A stretch of 64,000 nt of DNA, taken from Fundicoccus sp052116145 (GTDB lineage: Bacteria; Bacillota; Bacilli; Lactobacillales; Aerococcaceae). The notes under the pieces are model-generated. The model did not search any database and was not told where the DNA came from. It worked only from the letters and a program-made list of their open reading frames with translations. The stretch is from the NCBI RefSeq assembly GCF_052116145.1, contig NZ_JBQKLQ010000003.1, positions 62,001 through 126,000 of the forward strand, given 5' to 3'. Below are positions 27,070-36,870 of the stretch, in pieces (position 1 is the first letter of the stretch; each line of letters opens with the position of its first letter). The position numbers were made by a program, and so were the translations under genes.

Positions 27070-28467
27070 ATGCTGTCATTTGAGGAAAAAGTAAAGGCTC
27101 AAGAACTCCCCCGCGAAAAAGTATTCCGTGACCCAGTCCATGACTACGTGCATATTCGCGACCGCATCATCATCGACTTAATCGACACCCGTGAGTTCCA
27201 AAGACTACGCCGCATCAAACAATTAGGCACCTCATCATTTACATTCCATGGGGCGGAACACACGCGTTTCAACCATTCACTGGGTGTTTATGAAATTACA
27301 CGCCGTATCATCAGCCAGTTCCAAAGAAACTACCAATCCGTCTCAGCAAATGACGGACTGTGGGATCAAAATGAGCGCCTCGTTGCCCTTTGTGCAGCGC
27401 TCTTGCATGATGTAGGCCACGGTCCTTTCTCACATACCTTTGAAGGGATTTTCAATACGAATCACGAGCGCATCACTGGCCAAATCATCACCTCGCCTGA
27501 GACGGAAATTAACCTTGTTCTTCGCCGCCTCGGCGATGACTTCCCAGACAGAGTGGCCAGTGTGATTGATAAAACCTATCCTAATAAACAAGTAGTCGAG
27601 TTAATCAGTAGTCAAATCGACGCAGATCGGATGGACTATTTACTACGTGACGCTTTTTATGCCGGCGTGAGTTATGGAACGTTCGACTTAACCCGTATTT
27701 TGCGCGTCATTCGTCCCTTCAATAACAAAATTGTTTTTGATTTTTCCGGCATGCACGCAGTCGAAGACTACATCGTCAGCCGTTATCAAATGTACATGCA
27801 AGTATACTTCCACCCCGTTTCACGTGGGATGGAACAAATCCTTAAACACTTACTGGCACGTGCCAAATGGTGCTACATGCAAGACGACGTTCATATGAAA
27901 ACGCCGATTGGTCTTTTGGAACCTTTCCTTTTTGAAAAGTGGACACTAGAAGACTACTTACGTCTGGATGACAGTGTTGTTAACAGCTATTTCGTTCACT
28001 GGTCTCAAGAAGAAGACCGTGTTTTAGCCGATTTGGCTTACCGCTTTTTAAATCGTAAACCACATAAATCGATTATCGTTAACGAAAAAGAGGTCACACA
28101 GCTATCGATTGCCCTGAGTGAAGAATTATACAATTTCAATTATGATCCAGAATATTATTTCAGTGAGAATAGTAGCTACGATTTACCTTATGACCATTAC
28201 CATCCAGACCGTCTCAGCAAGAATACGCAAATTGACCTTATTACAAAGACGAATCAGACGGTTGAATTGTCAAAAGTCAGCGCCCTAGTGAACTCTCTAA
28301 CTGGTAAATCACGTGGCGACCACCGTCTCTATTTCCCTAAAGAACTCCTCACTGAACTCAATCGCATTCCAGCTAACCAGCTCAACGAAAATCAGAAAAT
28401 GATTCTCGTCGCCTACGTCAATGAAAGAAACGATGTCACTCATCAAATCCAGCAACGTCTATTCTAG
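27070..28467 (+). CDS. HD domain phosphohydrolase (YwfO-like)
   Basis: The protein has 465 residues. The N-terminal HD domain shows FRDPVHDYVHI, EFQRLRRIKQLGTSSFTFHGAEHTRF with the first metal His, and LLHDVGHGPFSHTFE with the HD pair near residue 115. A second Asp lies in SQIDADRMDYLLRDAFYAG. YwfO and relatives are dNTP/nucleotide triphosphohydrolases, probably acting on dGTP or other dNTPs in the cytoplasm. The C-terminal half, with three-helix and beta segments, is normal for this branch. ATG 27070 follows AAGGAGG by seven bases. It forms a pair with the lipL-like gene and ends at a hairpin terminator. Confidence 0.88.
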   Translation: MLSFEEKVKAQELPREKVFRDPVHDYVHIRDRIIIDLIDTREFQRLRRIKQLGTSSFTFHGAEHTRFNHSLGVYEITRRIISQFQRNYQSVSANDGLWDQNERLVALCAALLHDVGHGPFSHTFEGIFNTNHERITGQIITSPETEINLVLRRLGDDFPDRVASVIDKTYPNKQVVELISSQIDADRMDYLLRDAFYAGVSYGTFDLTRILRVIRPFNNKIVFDFSGMHAVEDYIVSRYQMYMQVYFHPVSRGMEQILKHLLARAKWCYMQDDVHMKTPIGLLEPFLFEKWTLEDYLRLDDSVVNSYFVHWSQEEDRVLADLAYRFLNRKPHKSIIVNEKEVTQLSIALSEELYNFNYDPEYYFSENSSYDLPYDHYHPDRLSKNTQIDLITKTNQTVELSKVSALVNSLTGKSRGDHRLYFPKELLTELNRIPANQLNENQKMILVAYVNERNDVTHQIQQRLF

Positions 28468-28474
28468 TCACCTT

Positions 28475-28511
28475 ATCCCTGAAGCCATTCACGCTTCCGG
28501 GATTTTTGTTT
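28475..28511 (+). terminator. terminator after the HD-domain gene
   Basis: Stem ATCCCTGAAGC / GCTTCCGGGAT with a 7-base loop, then TTTTGTTTT. Confidence 0.85.
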
Positions 28512-28617
28512 TAACAGCTCCAATAAATTTCTAAGGAAAGCTGTCACTAGATGACAACTTCTCTTAGTTGGCTATCGGAACTTTTTAGTACGTCAATGCT
28601 ATCTAGCGAAAAGACAG

Positions 28618-28707
28618 GTAGTGTCACTTGACTACGTTCGTGGCAAAATTACAAAAAAATTCTGTTCATTATAAATCGTCGTGGATCCACAGAAGGCAAG
28701 ACTCTAC
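28618..28707 (-). repeat. possible degenerate palindromic element, copy F
   Basis: Outer arms GTAGTGTC / GACTCTAC (7 of 8 paired), 90 bp apart end to end. Inside are ACGTTCGTGGCAAAATTA and ATAAATCGTCGTGGATCCAC, which resemble the ACGTTCCTGACGATTA and TTAATCGTC blocks of copies D and E with a few changes. It lies between convergent genes like A, D and E. The rest of the 28512-28898 gene-free stretch shows nothing else. Confidence 0.45.
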
Positions 28708-28898
28708 TGATTTCCTTTACATTTAGGCGTGTGGCAATGACCTTCAGTAATAAGTAAAACGTCGGCTTGCGCAACTAATTGACCCATTCACTCAATGTTT
28801 AGACTGCGTTTGCCTGTCGTATGTCTCGTATAGCCATTTATTGTTACCGCAATTAAATCAAACTCTAAAGCTGTGACATCTTATCCTATCGAAATAAA

Positions 28899-28950
28899 AA
28901 GACAACGCATGACCTATGTTGGGGAACACGGTCATGTGTTGTCTTATTGG
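28899..28950. terminator. terminator after the oadA remnant
   Basis: A 16-bp near-perfect stem (AAGACAACGCATGACC / GGTCATGTGTTGTCTT) with a 16-base loop, usable in both directions. Confidence 0.8.
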
Positions 28951-28978
28951 AATAAATTTGTCGTCCTATTGTGTGTAA

Positions 28979-30310
28979 TTATTGAGGCATATTGATGCTG
29001 ACGGCAACTGTCTGTTCAGGTACATCGTAGAAAGGATCTTCGCGACGACCTAGGAAATCACGTGCTTGCGCAGGGAATGAAGCGTAACTCAAGACATCTT
29101 CATCGCTATGGGCATACTCTTTGATTTCCTCTCGTAAGGTTGGTAATTGAGGTTCAATTAAGTCCGCTGGACGCACGGTCACCGTCTCCTCGTCTCCAAT
29201 AATTTGCTTTCTAATCGCTTCATTAATCGGAGCTGGAGGTCGACCATACAGCCCTTTCAAGTAATCTTTGATTTCATTAGGGACCATCTTATAACGTTCG
29301 CCAGTAATGATATTCATGACTGCTTGAGTACCAACCATTTGTGATAAAGGCGTCACCAATGGTGGATAGCCCATATCAGCACGCACACGTGGCACTTCTG
29401 CAAGTACTTCATCATACTTATCCGCTAGGCCAGCTTCTGTCAATTGGCTCAATAAGTTCGACAACATGCCTCCTGGTACTTGATAAATCAGAGTTTTAGG
29501 TTCAACATCTTTCACTTTCGCTTTTAAGATATCTGCGTCACGGAAACGATCACGAATTGGATTGAAATGTTCAGCCACTTGCGTCACTTTTTCCATATCT
29601 AAGCCTGTGTTATAGCCTAAATCTTCTAAAGCCATTGCCACGGACTCGGTCGCTGGTTGAGAAGTCCCGCCCGCAAATGAAGAGATGGCTGTATCAATCA
29701 CATCTGCACCCGCTTCAGCGACCTTCAAGTAAGTCATTTCTGAAATTCCACCTGTGGCATGTGTATGAACCACAATCGGTAAGTCGATCGTCGCTTTAAT
29801 CCGGCTGACTAAATCAAAGCCCGCTTGTGGCGTTAATACTCCAGCCATATCCTTGATACAGATTGAATCCGCTCCTAAATCAGCCATTTCTTGAGCCAGT
29901 GTAACGAAGTAATCGACCGTGTGAACTGGGCTCGTTGTATAGGATATAGCTGTTTGGACGTGTCCTCCGGCAGCTTTTGTTGCACGAATGGCTGTTTCCA
30001 AGTTGCGGGTATCGTTTAACGCATCGAATATACGAACGATATCTATCCCGTTTTCGACTGCTTTCGTGACAAAAGCTTCAACGACATCATCGGCATAATT
30101 TTTGTAACCTAGAATATTCTGGCCACGTAACAACATCTGGAGTTTGGTGTTTTTAACATTTGCCCGGATTTGACGTAATCTTTCCCAAGGATCTTCGTTT
30201 AAAAAACGTAGACAAGAATCAAATGTTGCCCCACCCCACACTTCAAGCGAATGGTAACCTGCTTCATCTAGTGTGTTTAAGATTGGTAACATATCTTCGA
30301 TTGGCATACG
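28979..30310 (-). pseudogene. oadA: oxaloacetate decarboxylase alpha subunit, 5'-truncated
   Basis: Readable residues match OadA from just after its N-terminal metal motif to the end: RMPIEDMLPILNTLDEAGYHSLEVWGGATFDSCLRFL, IRIFDALND-like VRIFDALND, the catalytic Lys in CIKDMAGVLTP, and VHTHATGG with the metal His pair. The family begins with a DTVLRDxxQSLxATRM-type segment of about 20-25 residues carrying the metal Asp and a catalytic Gln. Here the bases upstream encode no such thing; a stop lies 14 codons before the first ATG, and no ribosome site precedes that ATG. Homology stops at about 30310, exactly where the citrate transporter remnant begins on the other strand. There is no biotin domain, normal for Lactobacillales OadA. 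Loss of the active-site segment implies an inactive product. Confidence 0.85.
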
Positions 30311-31285
30311 CGAATTTGCTGTAGTGCCTTCATTCCAATTTATAAAAAATTAGATATGAAATTAATGAACTTAGGTGTATTGGTTATTTTACAAAACACC
30401 ATCATGAACTTATTACCATGGGGTGGACCAACGGCGCGTGCGATGGCTGTAATGGATGTTGGGGCTGAAATCTTAGGCTACTTAGTACCAGGAATGGTGC
30501 TTTCATTAGCTTACGTGATCTTCATTGTCGCACCGATGATGGGCCGCAAAGAAAGACAACGTTTAGGAATCGTTGATCTAAGTGAAGAAGAAGTATTAGC
30601 TTTAACACAAATCACAGACGAAGAAACAAAAGCAATTCGCCGTCCTCAAAACTGGACTTTCAATATGATTTTAACGATTGTTTTAGTCGGATGGTTAGTA
30701 GCTGGTTCATTTATCGAAGCCATTGAATTACCCCCTCTAATGTTATTCCTAATCGGAACATGTATTGCTTTAATGGTCAACTATCCTGTCCTTAAAGATC
30801 AAAACAAACGTATTAGCGAAAATGCTGGAGATGCAGTGCAAGTAGTTATCTTAGTATTTGCTGCTGGTATTTTTATGGGACTATTCCAAGGTTCAGGAAT
30901 GGCTGATGCTTTAGCACAGAGCTTCATCAACATTATTCCAACTCAATTAGGCGGATTCTGGGGTATCATCGTTGCGATTATCTCAGCACCAGGTACGTTC
31001 TTTATCTCTAACGATGGTTTCTACTTCGGAGTATTACCTCCTCTAGCAGAAGCTGGTGCTTTATACGGCTTTACAAATATGGAAATGGCTTTAGCTTCAC
31101 TAATGGGACAAGCATTCCACTTATTAAGTCCTTTAGTCGCTTTCATCTATCTATTACTTCGTTTAACTGGTTTAGATATGGGTGAATGGCAAAAAGAAGC
31201 AGGGAAATGGGCATTAGGAATCTTCTTGATTTTCATCGTGACAATTGTATTGACTGGACAGTTACGTCTCTTCATTCCACAATAA
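30311..31285 (+). pseudogene. citM: CitMHS citrate transporter, 5'-truncated
   Basis: The frame reads SAFIPIYKKLDM, then MNLLPWGGPTARAMAV, which matches the middle of CitMHS divalent-metal/citrate symporters (in B. subtilis CitM similar text follows a DGDGTTT motif). The C-terminal half is intact with about six membrane segments, FISNDGFYFGVLPPLAEAGA and AFHLLSPLVAFIYLLL, ending 309 residues after ATG 30356. The N-terminal 120-140 residues of the family are missing and homology starts at about 30314. No ribosome site precedes the ATG. The protein fragment could not form a whole carrier. A terminator follows. Confidence 0.85.
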
Positions 31286-31304
31286 GCTCACACACTTTAT
31301 AAAG

Positions 31305-31338
31305 CTAGCCAGGAGCCTCAAAGCTCTTGGCTTTTTTG
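31305..31338 (+). terminator. terminator after the citM remnant
   Basis: AGCCAGGAGC / GCTCTTGGCT stem with a short loop, followed by TTTTTT. Confidence 0.85.
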
Positions 31339-31398
31339 TCAGTTAACAGATGGTTTAATTTAATGATATTGCACTTTAGTAACTTAAATGACCCCTTT

Positions 31399-31412
31399 TG
31401 AAAACGCTTAAC
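31399..31412 (+). promoter_or_regulatory. cre-like site upstream of pckA
   Basis: TGAAAACGCTTAAC matches WGWAARCGYTWWMA at 13 of 14 positions, 58 bases before pckA. Catabolite repression of PEP carboxykinase by CcpA is the usual pattern in low-GC Gram-positives. Confidence 0.65.
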
Positions 31413-31469
31413 TTTTCATTTTTAATATAGTACAATGAGCTTAATATAAAAAGAAAGGCTGATGTATTT

Positions 31470-33107
31470 ATGGCAACCATTGAGATGTTTCAAACGAATG
31501 ATATTCGCAAAAGTAACCCTCACTTCTCTCGTCTCAAGTCCACCGTCGAAACAGCTTTTTACTCAAACAACATCAAACAAGTCAACTCTTTAGAAGAGGC
31601 TTATCTAAGGGCCTTAAACGCTCCTAATACAATCGTTCTAGACACTGAGGTCAAGCACTCTGTGGAATTAGGCTTACCTGCTGATGCAAAGCAATTATTA
31701 ACCCAAGATGGTCGAGTGTTTGGTCGAACTGCTAAAGCTCGTCGCAATTATGGTGATGATTCTGAGGAAGACGATAAATTACTAGGGATTGTTCGTGACG
31801 CCATTTTCGCTGGTTCACACCAACCTTTCTTAAAAGCAACTGCTTATGTTGGCTTAGATACTGACTTCATGGTGAAGGCACATATTACGATGCCTGAAAG
31901 CCAAAGTAATAATTTATATTCATGGTTAATCAATTTCCAAATTGCCAATGCAAAATACGATAAGCTTTATGCAGAGTCTAAAGAATACCCTGAAAATGAT
32001 ATTTACATCTTCTTCTACCCTGAGTTTAAACACCCTGATTATCCAATGGGCCTTTCTTATTTTGACTCAGAACACAACGTGGTCGCCGTCTTAGGTATGA
32101 ACTATTTTGGCGAAATAAAAAAAGGAACGCTGACTTTAGCTTGGGGAACCGCGGCTCGTAACGGTTATGTCGCTTGCCATGGTGGCTTGAAGATCTTTAG
32201 AACAGAAGCTGATGCTCACGTTGCGTCTTTCTTCGGTTTATCTGGATCAGGTAAATCAACATTAACCCATGCCAAACATGAAGGACGCTTTGATATTGAA
32301 GTTTTACATGACGATGCTTTTATTGTGAGCATCGAGGATGGCTCTTCGATTGCTTTAGAGCCTTCCTATTTTGATAAAACGAGTGACTATCCCGCTGGAC
32401 ATCCAGAGCAAGACTACTTCGTGACTTTACAAAACGTTGGTGTGACGCTTGATGAAAAGGGCAAGAAAGCGTTAGTGACAGAAGATATCCGTAATGGTAA
32501 CGGGCGGACGGTTAAGTCACGTTATTCGACCGCCAACCGTGTTGATAAAATTGATGAGCCGATCGAAGCGATTTATTGGATTATGAAGGATGATTCTTTG
32601 CCACCGATTGTTAAAGTAACCAATCCCTTGCTCGCTTCTGCTTTTGGGGCTACCTTGGCAACTAAACGTTCAACGGCAGAAAACACGACGGATGACCACG
32701 ATGCATTAGTCATTGAACCTTATGCGAATCCATTTCGTGTGTATCCTTTAGTTGAAGACTATGAAAAATTCAAAGCTTTATTTGAAAAAGGGGTCGATTG
32801 TTATATCATTAATACGGGGGAGTTTTTAGGTCAGAAAGTAACCCCTAAAGATACCTTGGGGTTGATTGAAGCTAATGTCTTGAAAGAAGCTAAATTTGAA
32901 CCCTTCGGTCCATTGGAGCATTTCGAATTCGTTGCATTAGACGGTTTCGATGTCCCATTTGAAGATGAAGTCTACTTAGATTACTTAAAGAGCAGAATGC
33001 AAGGACGCCTTGATTTTATTATTAACTTTAATGCCAAACACACGATGGATTTATTGCCAAATGAAATAATTGAAGCCTTTCAAAAGATTGTGCGTTCAAT
33101 CAATTAA
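31470..33107 (+). CDS. pckA: ATP-dependent phosphoenolpyruvate carboxykinase
   Basis: The protein has 545 residues, the family's normal length. It interconverts oxaloacetate + ATP and PEP + CO2 + ADP. FFGLSGSGKSTLTH is the PEPCK kinase-1a P-loop near residue 253; EVLHDDAFIVS carries the metal Asp; YSTANRVDKID and the adenine-binding end region are present. GYVACHGGLKIFR replaces the more common MHCSAN-type text, placing it in the divergent Lactobacillales/Clostridia branch. ATG 31470 follows AAAGG by nine bases. In citrate fermenters PEPCK can drain the oxaloacetate made by citrate lyase, so it fits the adjacent citrate genes. A cre-like site lies upstream. Confidence 0.92.
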   Translation: MATIEMFQTNDIRKSNPHFSRLKSTVETAFYSNNIKQVNSLEEAYLRALNAPNTIVLDTEVKHSVELGLPADAKQLLTQDGRVFGRTAKARRNYGDDSEEDDKLLGIVRDAIFAGSHQPFLKATAYVGLDTDFMVKAHITMPESQSNNLYSWLINFQIANAKYDKLYAESKEYPENDIYIFFYPEFKHPDYPMGLSYFDSEHNVVAVLGMNYFGEIKKGTLTLAWGTAARNGYVACHGGLKIFRTEADAHVASFFGLSGSGKSTLTHAKHEGRFDIEVLHDDAFIVSIEDGSSIALEPSYFDKTSDYPAGHPEQDYFVTLQNVGVTLDEKGKKALVTEDIRNGNGRTVKSRYSTANRVDKIDEPIEAIYWIMKDDSLPPIVKVTNPLLASAFGATLATKRSTAENTTDDHDALVIEPYANPFRVYPLVEDYEKFKALFEKGVDCYIINTGEFLGQKVTPKDTLGLIEANVLKEAKFEPFGPLEHFEFVALDGFDVPFEDEVYLDYLKSRMQGRLDFIINFNAKHTMDLLPNEIIEAFQKIVRSIN

Positions 33108-33171
33108 CTAGACACTAAATGTTGCTGAAAGAGTTCACTAATCAGCAGCTGAATTATAAGGAGTATAACGA

Positions 33172-33867
33172 ATGAATGACATTTTTGAAGCAGTAAAACT
33201 TAATCTTGATGTAAGTCAAAATCGCTCCTTAAAGGAGTCGGTTTATCAGGCTTTTAGGAAAACAATCATTCTAGGAGATATTCCAGCAGGTGTACGTATC
33301 AATGAAATGGAATTTGCTGATGTGCTGAATATTAGCCGTACTCCGATTCGTTATGCCTTGAAAAAACTGACTGAAGAGAATCTGGTCGAACATGTCCCCC
33401 GCATTGGAATGATGGTTAAAGGGATTCGAATTAAAGATGCTCACGAAATATATGATATTCGTAAAGCATTGGATACTTTAGCAACGATCAAAGCCATGGA
33501 AAACATGACGTCAGAAGATTACCGCGAGTTAGAAGCCTTGTTAGAATACGGCGAACAGCTCAATGCTCTTGACAAGGTTGATGAAGTCTTACAGAATTTT
33601 TCTGATTTTAACGCCTTTATTTACGAAAAATCAGAGATGTTGCGCTTACGTGAAATTGTAACTGACTTACAAACTTATCTAGTTTATTTCCGTGACGTGG
33701 CGATTCGATCATCTGCGCGTCGTAGCATTGCACTAGAAGAACATTGGTTAATTTTAAAAGGTATGAAAAATAATGATATTCCTTTAATCACGATGATGGT
33801 TCATGACCATCTCGATCGGTCATTGGACTTTATCTTAGCAGAAATGGAGCGTCGACGCCTTGGCTAA
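33172..33867 (+). CDS. GntR/FadR-family regulator (CitO-like)
   Basis: The protein has 231 residues. N-terminal winged helix: SVYQAFRKTIILGDIPAGVRINEMEFADVLNISRTPIRYALKKLTEENLVEHVPRIGMMV (text spans about residues 24-84). C-terminal FCD effector domain: DAHEIYDIRKALDTLA near residue 95 and the metal-binding His residues in MMVHDHLDRS near 205. AAGGAGT lies five bases before ATG 33172. The gene overlaps citG by eight bases, so the two are translationally linked. In Enterococcus and Weissella relatives, a regulator of this class (CitO/CitI) activates the citrate operons when citrate is present. That role here is inferred from linkage. Confidence 0.85.
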   Translation: MNDIFEAVKLNLDVSQNRSLKESVYQAFRKTIILGDIPAGVRINEMEFADVLNISRTPIRYALKKLTEENLVEHVPRIGMMVKGIRIKDAHEIYDIRKALDTLATIKAMENMTSEDYRELEALLEYGEQLNALDKVDEVLQNFSDFNAFIYEKSEMLRLREIVTDLQTYLVYFRDVAIRSSARRSIALEEHWLILKGMKNNDIPLITMMVHDHLDRSLDFILAEMERRRLG

Positions 33868-34732
33868 TAAACTTACGAAGCAAGTTGCTCAACTAGCCAC
33901 TAAGGCTCTACTTTATGAAGTGGCCTTAACACCTAAGCCTGGTTTAGTTGACCGGGCCAATAACGGCTCTCACCATGATATGAATTACTATACTTTTCTT
34001 AATAGCATTATGGCCTTAACGCCCTATTTTCAAGAATATGTTGACCTTGGTTACCAACATGAAGGCACTTTAGAAGATTTGTTTGATTATTGCCGTGTCA
34101 TTGGTATTCAAGCGGAACAAGATATGTTGGAGGCGACGCGTGGGATCAATACACACAAAGGCGCAAACTTTTCCTTTGGCGTGATTTTAACGGCCACTGG
34201 CTATTTTCTAAAAAATAATCCGAAGTTACCTTTGGAAGCGATCGATGTTGAAACGATTTTAGTCATCGTACAGAAAATGACAGAAAATCTAATTAAACAT
34301 GATTTTGCCAAGATTCATTTAAAAGCCAAGTTATCTAATGGCGAGCGTTTATATTTAGAAAAAGGTATGACCGGTATTCGCGGTGAAGCGGCTAATGGTT
34401 ATCCTGCAGTGCATCATTTATTGTTGCCTTTCTTGCGTCAATACCGAGAAAGTCACGAGAAAGATGAAGTTGTTCTTTTACGTTCACTTGTCTTATTAAT
34501 GAGTGAAGTGGAAGATGGCAATATTTTGCATCGTGGGGGCTATGACGCCTGGCAGCAAGTCAAAAAAGACATGCTGGAGTTACATGAAGCGAACTTAAAT
34601 CAAGTTGATTTCATGGAAGATTTGACCGCTTACGATCAGAAAATGATGGAGCGTCACTTGAGTCCTGGTGGGGCGGCGGATTTATTAGCGATTGGAATCT
34701 ACTTTGCTTTTTTAGAAGAAATATTTAATTAA
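33860..34732 (+). CDS. citG: triphosphoribosyl-dephospho-CoA synthase
   Basis: The protein has 290 residues. CitG makes the 2'-(5''-triphosphoribosyl)-3'-dephospho-CoA precursor of the citrate lyase prosthetic group from dephospho-CoA and ATP. KALLYEVALTPKPGLVDRANNGSHHDM, TRGINTHKGANFSFG and SNGERLYLEKGMTGIRGEAANGYPAV are hallmark stretches. It starts at TTG 33860 inside the end of the regulator gene; GGAG lies ten bases upstream. Citrate lyase genes (citC-F, citX) are not in this window, so this enzyme has no visible client. The gene looks intact. A terminator follows directly. Confidence 0.92.
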   Translation: MANKLTKQVAQLATKALLYEVALTPKPGLVDRANNGSHHDMNYYTFLNSIMALTPYFQEYVDLGYQHEGTLEDLFDYCRVIGIQAEQDMLEATRGINTHKGANFSFGVILTATGYFLKNNPKLPLEAIDVETILVIVQKMTENLIKHDFAKIHLKAKLSNGERLYLEKGMTGIRGEAANGYPAVHHLLLPFLRQYRESHEKDEVVLLRSLVLLMSEVEDGNILHRGGYDAWQQVKKDMLELHEANLNQVDFMEDLTAYDQKMMERHLSPGGAADLLAIGIYFAFLEEIFN

Positions 34733-34736
34733 CGTT

Positions 34737-34774
34737 TAAGCCCTCACTCCGACAAAGAGTGGGGGCTTTTATTT
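34737..34774 (+). terminator. terminator after citG
   Basis: AAGCCCTCACTC / GAGTGGGGGCTT stem, 7-base loop, then TTATTT. Confidence 0.88.
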
Positions 34775-34784
34775 GCCAATAAAA

Positions 34785-34828
34785 AAAGTCCCTTCCACTC
34801 TGCGTTCGAATGGAAGGGATTGTTTGTG
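34785..34828 (-). terminator. terminator after metI
   Basis: On the minus strand a stem TCCCTTCCA / TGGAAGGGA is followed by CTTTTTTT. It lies about 60 bases past the metI stop. Confidence 0.8.
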
Positions 34829-34888
34829 GGTCCATTTGGGCATGTTTAATCCCTAAGTAAGGCTTGCTTATCGTGGGGAATATTCTGC

Positions 34889-35578
34889 CTAATGTTGTGT
34901 TCGTTTGATTAGCCAGTTGAATAGGCGTTGGCTGATGAAAACGATGACTAGGATGAGGAAGGTTGATACTAAAACAACGTCCATGCGACTGCGTTGATAT
35001 CCGCGGGCGATGGCCATCGTTCCTAGTCCACCTGCTCCGACGGCTCCGGCCATTGCGGTTAGGCTGATGATGTTGATGACGGTCGAGGCGCTGACGCGCA
35101 GTAGTGCTGGCAGTCCTTCGCGTAGGTAAACGCGGAAGATGATGCCCAGTGGGCTTGAGCCCATTGCTTGTGCGGCTTCGACGACGCCAGGATCAACTTC
35201 TAATAGGGCGATTTCCACTTGTCTTGCGAAAAATGGGATGGTCGAGATAATGATTGGGACAGATGCCGCTGTGGCTCCGATTGATACGCCAACGAGTAGG
35301 CGAGTAAATGGTACTAATAAAGCTAATAAGATGATGAATGGAATCGAGCGGAAGATGTTAATAAATGAGTCGAGCGCTCCATAGATCACTTTGTTTGGTA
35401 GGATGCCTTTTGGTCCGGTCACAGTGATGACGATTCCTAGTAATAAGCCGAGTAGTCCGCCGAAGAAGACTGTTAAGCCAAGCATATAGATGGTTTCCCA
35501 GATAGCTTCGCCGAATTTGTCGCGTAAGTCCCATGCGTGTGGTAAATATTCCATCATAAAATTATTGATATACTCCAT
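34889..35578 (-). CDS. metI: methionine ABC transporter permease
   Basis: The protein has 229 residues with five membrane segments, normal for MetI. WETIYMLGLTVFFGGLLGLLLGI opens the first segment. The EAA loop reads EVDPGVVEAAQAMGSSPLGIIFRVYLREGLPALL near residues 130-160 and contacts MetN. SLTAMAGAVGAGGLGTMAIARGYQR is highly characteristic of MetI. Its start follows the metN stop by one base, so the two are co-translated. The usual substrate-binding lipoprotein gene metQ does not follow; the next genes are the convergent citG group, so MetQ must be encoded elsewhere. Confidence 0.95.
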   Translation of the reverse strand: MEYINNFMMEYLPHAWDLRDKFGEAIWETIYMLGLTVFFGGLLGLLLGIVITVTGPKGILPNKVIYGALDSFINIFRSIPFIILLALLVPFTRLLVGVSIGATAASVPIIISTIPFFARQVEIALLEVDPGVVEAAQAMGSSPLGIIFRVYLREGLPALLRVSASTVINIISLTAMAGAVGAGGLGTMAIARGYQRSRMDVVLVSTFLILVIVFISQRLFNWLIKRTQH

Positions 35579-35579
35579 T

Positions 35580-36641
35580 CTAATCCTCCTTCGTTACGTA
35601 TTCTTCGAGTAGTTCGCTGACTGAGTCGACCTTCACACCGCTAGTGCGCAGGTAGTCGATCGCGTCTTGGATTTTTTTCTGATCTCCGGTAAAGGCAACA
35701 AGTAAATTACCCACTGGTATATTCTGTAGGATTTCAACGTGTCCATATATGATGTTGACAGTCACATCGAAATCGCGGACAAGGGTTGATATCAGTGGTT
35801 GCGTGGTGCCAACACCCACGTAACTTAAACGCGCTAGAATACCTTCGCGATTTAGTTTCTGTGTTTCTGGATGTGCTAAGACCATGGCCATTTCTTGGTC
35901 AAAATGGGTGGCGGTGTCGATAAATTCTTTGGTTAAATGTTCAGTGGGCTCTGTAAAGATATCTACGATTGGGCCTTGTTCGAGAATGCGCCCGTCTTCC
36001 ATTACGGCTACTTTATGGCAGAGGTCTTTAACGACTGACATTTCATGAGTAATAATCACGATGGTTAGGCCGAGTTTTTCGTTTAGTTCTCGCAGTAGGT
36101 CCAGAATTGAGCTGGTCGTTTTCGGGTCCAGTGCGCTAGTTGCTTCGTCACATAAAAGGATGTCGGGGTCGTTGGCTAGAGCGCGCGCAATCGCGACTCT
36201 TTGCTTTTGTCCACCAGATAGTTGTTTAGGATAGGCGTCCGTTTTTTCTTTTAGGCCGACTAAGTCCAGTAACTCTGCTACTTTGGCTGCTTTTTCTTTT
36301 TTATTTAAACCACTACCTTTTAGTGGGTAGGCAACGTTGTCGAAAATCGTGCGGGATTCCATCAAGTTAAAGTGTTGGAAGATCATGCCAATTTTCTTGC
36401 GTGCTTGGCGCAGGCTATGCGGTTTCAGGGTCATTAAATCTTGTCCGTTGACTAGGACACTTCCGTTTGTTGGTCTTTGTAGCAGGTTAATGGTACGAAC
36501 GAGAGTACTTTTCCCTGCCCCGCTGTAGCCGACAATGCCATATATTTCGCCTTTTTCGACGTCTAAGTTGACGTCTTTCACGGCAGTTACGACACGATCT
36601 TCATCATGGAATACGACGTCTATGTCACGTAGTGTTATCAT
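35580..36641 (-). CDS. metN: methionine ABC transporter ATP-binding protein
   Basis: The protein has 353 residues. ABC domain: Walker A GYSGAGKSTLVR near residue 37, signature LSGGQKQRVAIA near 141, Walker B ILLCDEATSALDP, and His switch IITHEM. The C-terminal NIL (ACT-like) regulatory domain from about residue 265 (LSYVGVGTTQPLISTLVRDFDVTVNII) binds methionine and inhibits transport when the cell is full. ATG 36641 follows GAGGAGG. It powers uptake of L- and D-methionine with MetI. Expression is controlled by the T-box leader about 230 bases upstream. Confidence 0.96.
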   Translation of the reverse strand: MITLRDIDVVFHDEDRVVTAVKDVNLDVEKGEIYGIVGYSGAGKSTLVRTINLLQRPTNGSVLVNGQDLMTLKPHSLRQARKKIGMIFQHFNLMESRTIFDNVAYPLKGSGLNKKEKAAKVAELLDLVGLKEKTDAYPKQLSGGQKQRVAIARALANDPDILLCDEATSALDPKTTSSILDLLRELNEKLGLTIVIITHEMSVVKDLCHKVAVMEDGRILEQGPIVDIFTEPTEHLTKEFIDTATHFDQEMAMVLAHPETQKLNREGILARLSYVGVGTTQPLISTLVRDFDVTVNIIYGHVEILQNIPVGNLLVAFTGDQKKIQDAIDYLRTSGVKVDSVSELLEEYVTKED

Positions 36642-36870
36642 GTTTTTCCTCCTCTTGCGCCTAGGGTGTTTGGCTGGTGCCTGATTTGATAGTGCTGGGC
36701 GCGTATTGTGTTGTATTTGTTGCTTGCTTTGCTGCTAGTTCGTGCATAATTGTGCGATTTCGGTGCAGCTCGCCGGTTGTGATGTAATCTTTTGATTAGA
36801 GTGTGCGCTTGGCTAGCCTCTAATTGCTTCTTAAATTCAGTATCACACGTCAATCGCTTGGTGTAAATGC

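Noticed and set aside
36638..36853. A 71-residue frame between the T-box and metN
   Set aside because: It begins at TTG without a ribosome site, ends inside the metN ribosome site and has no recognisable domain.
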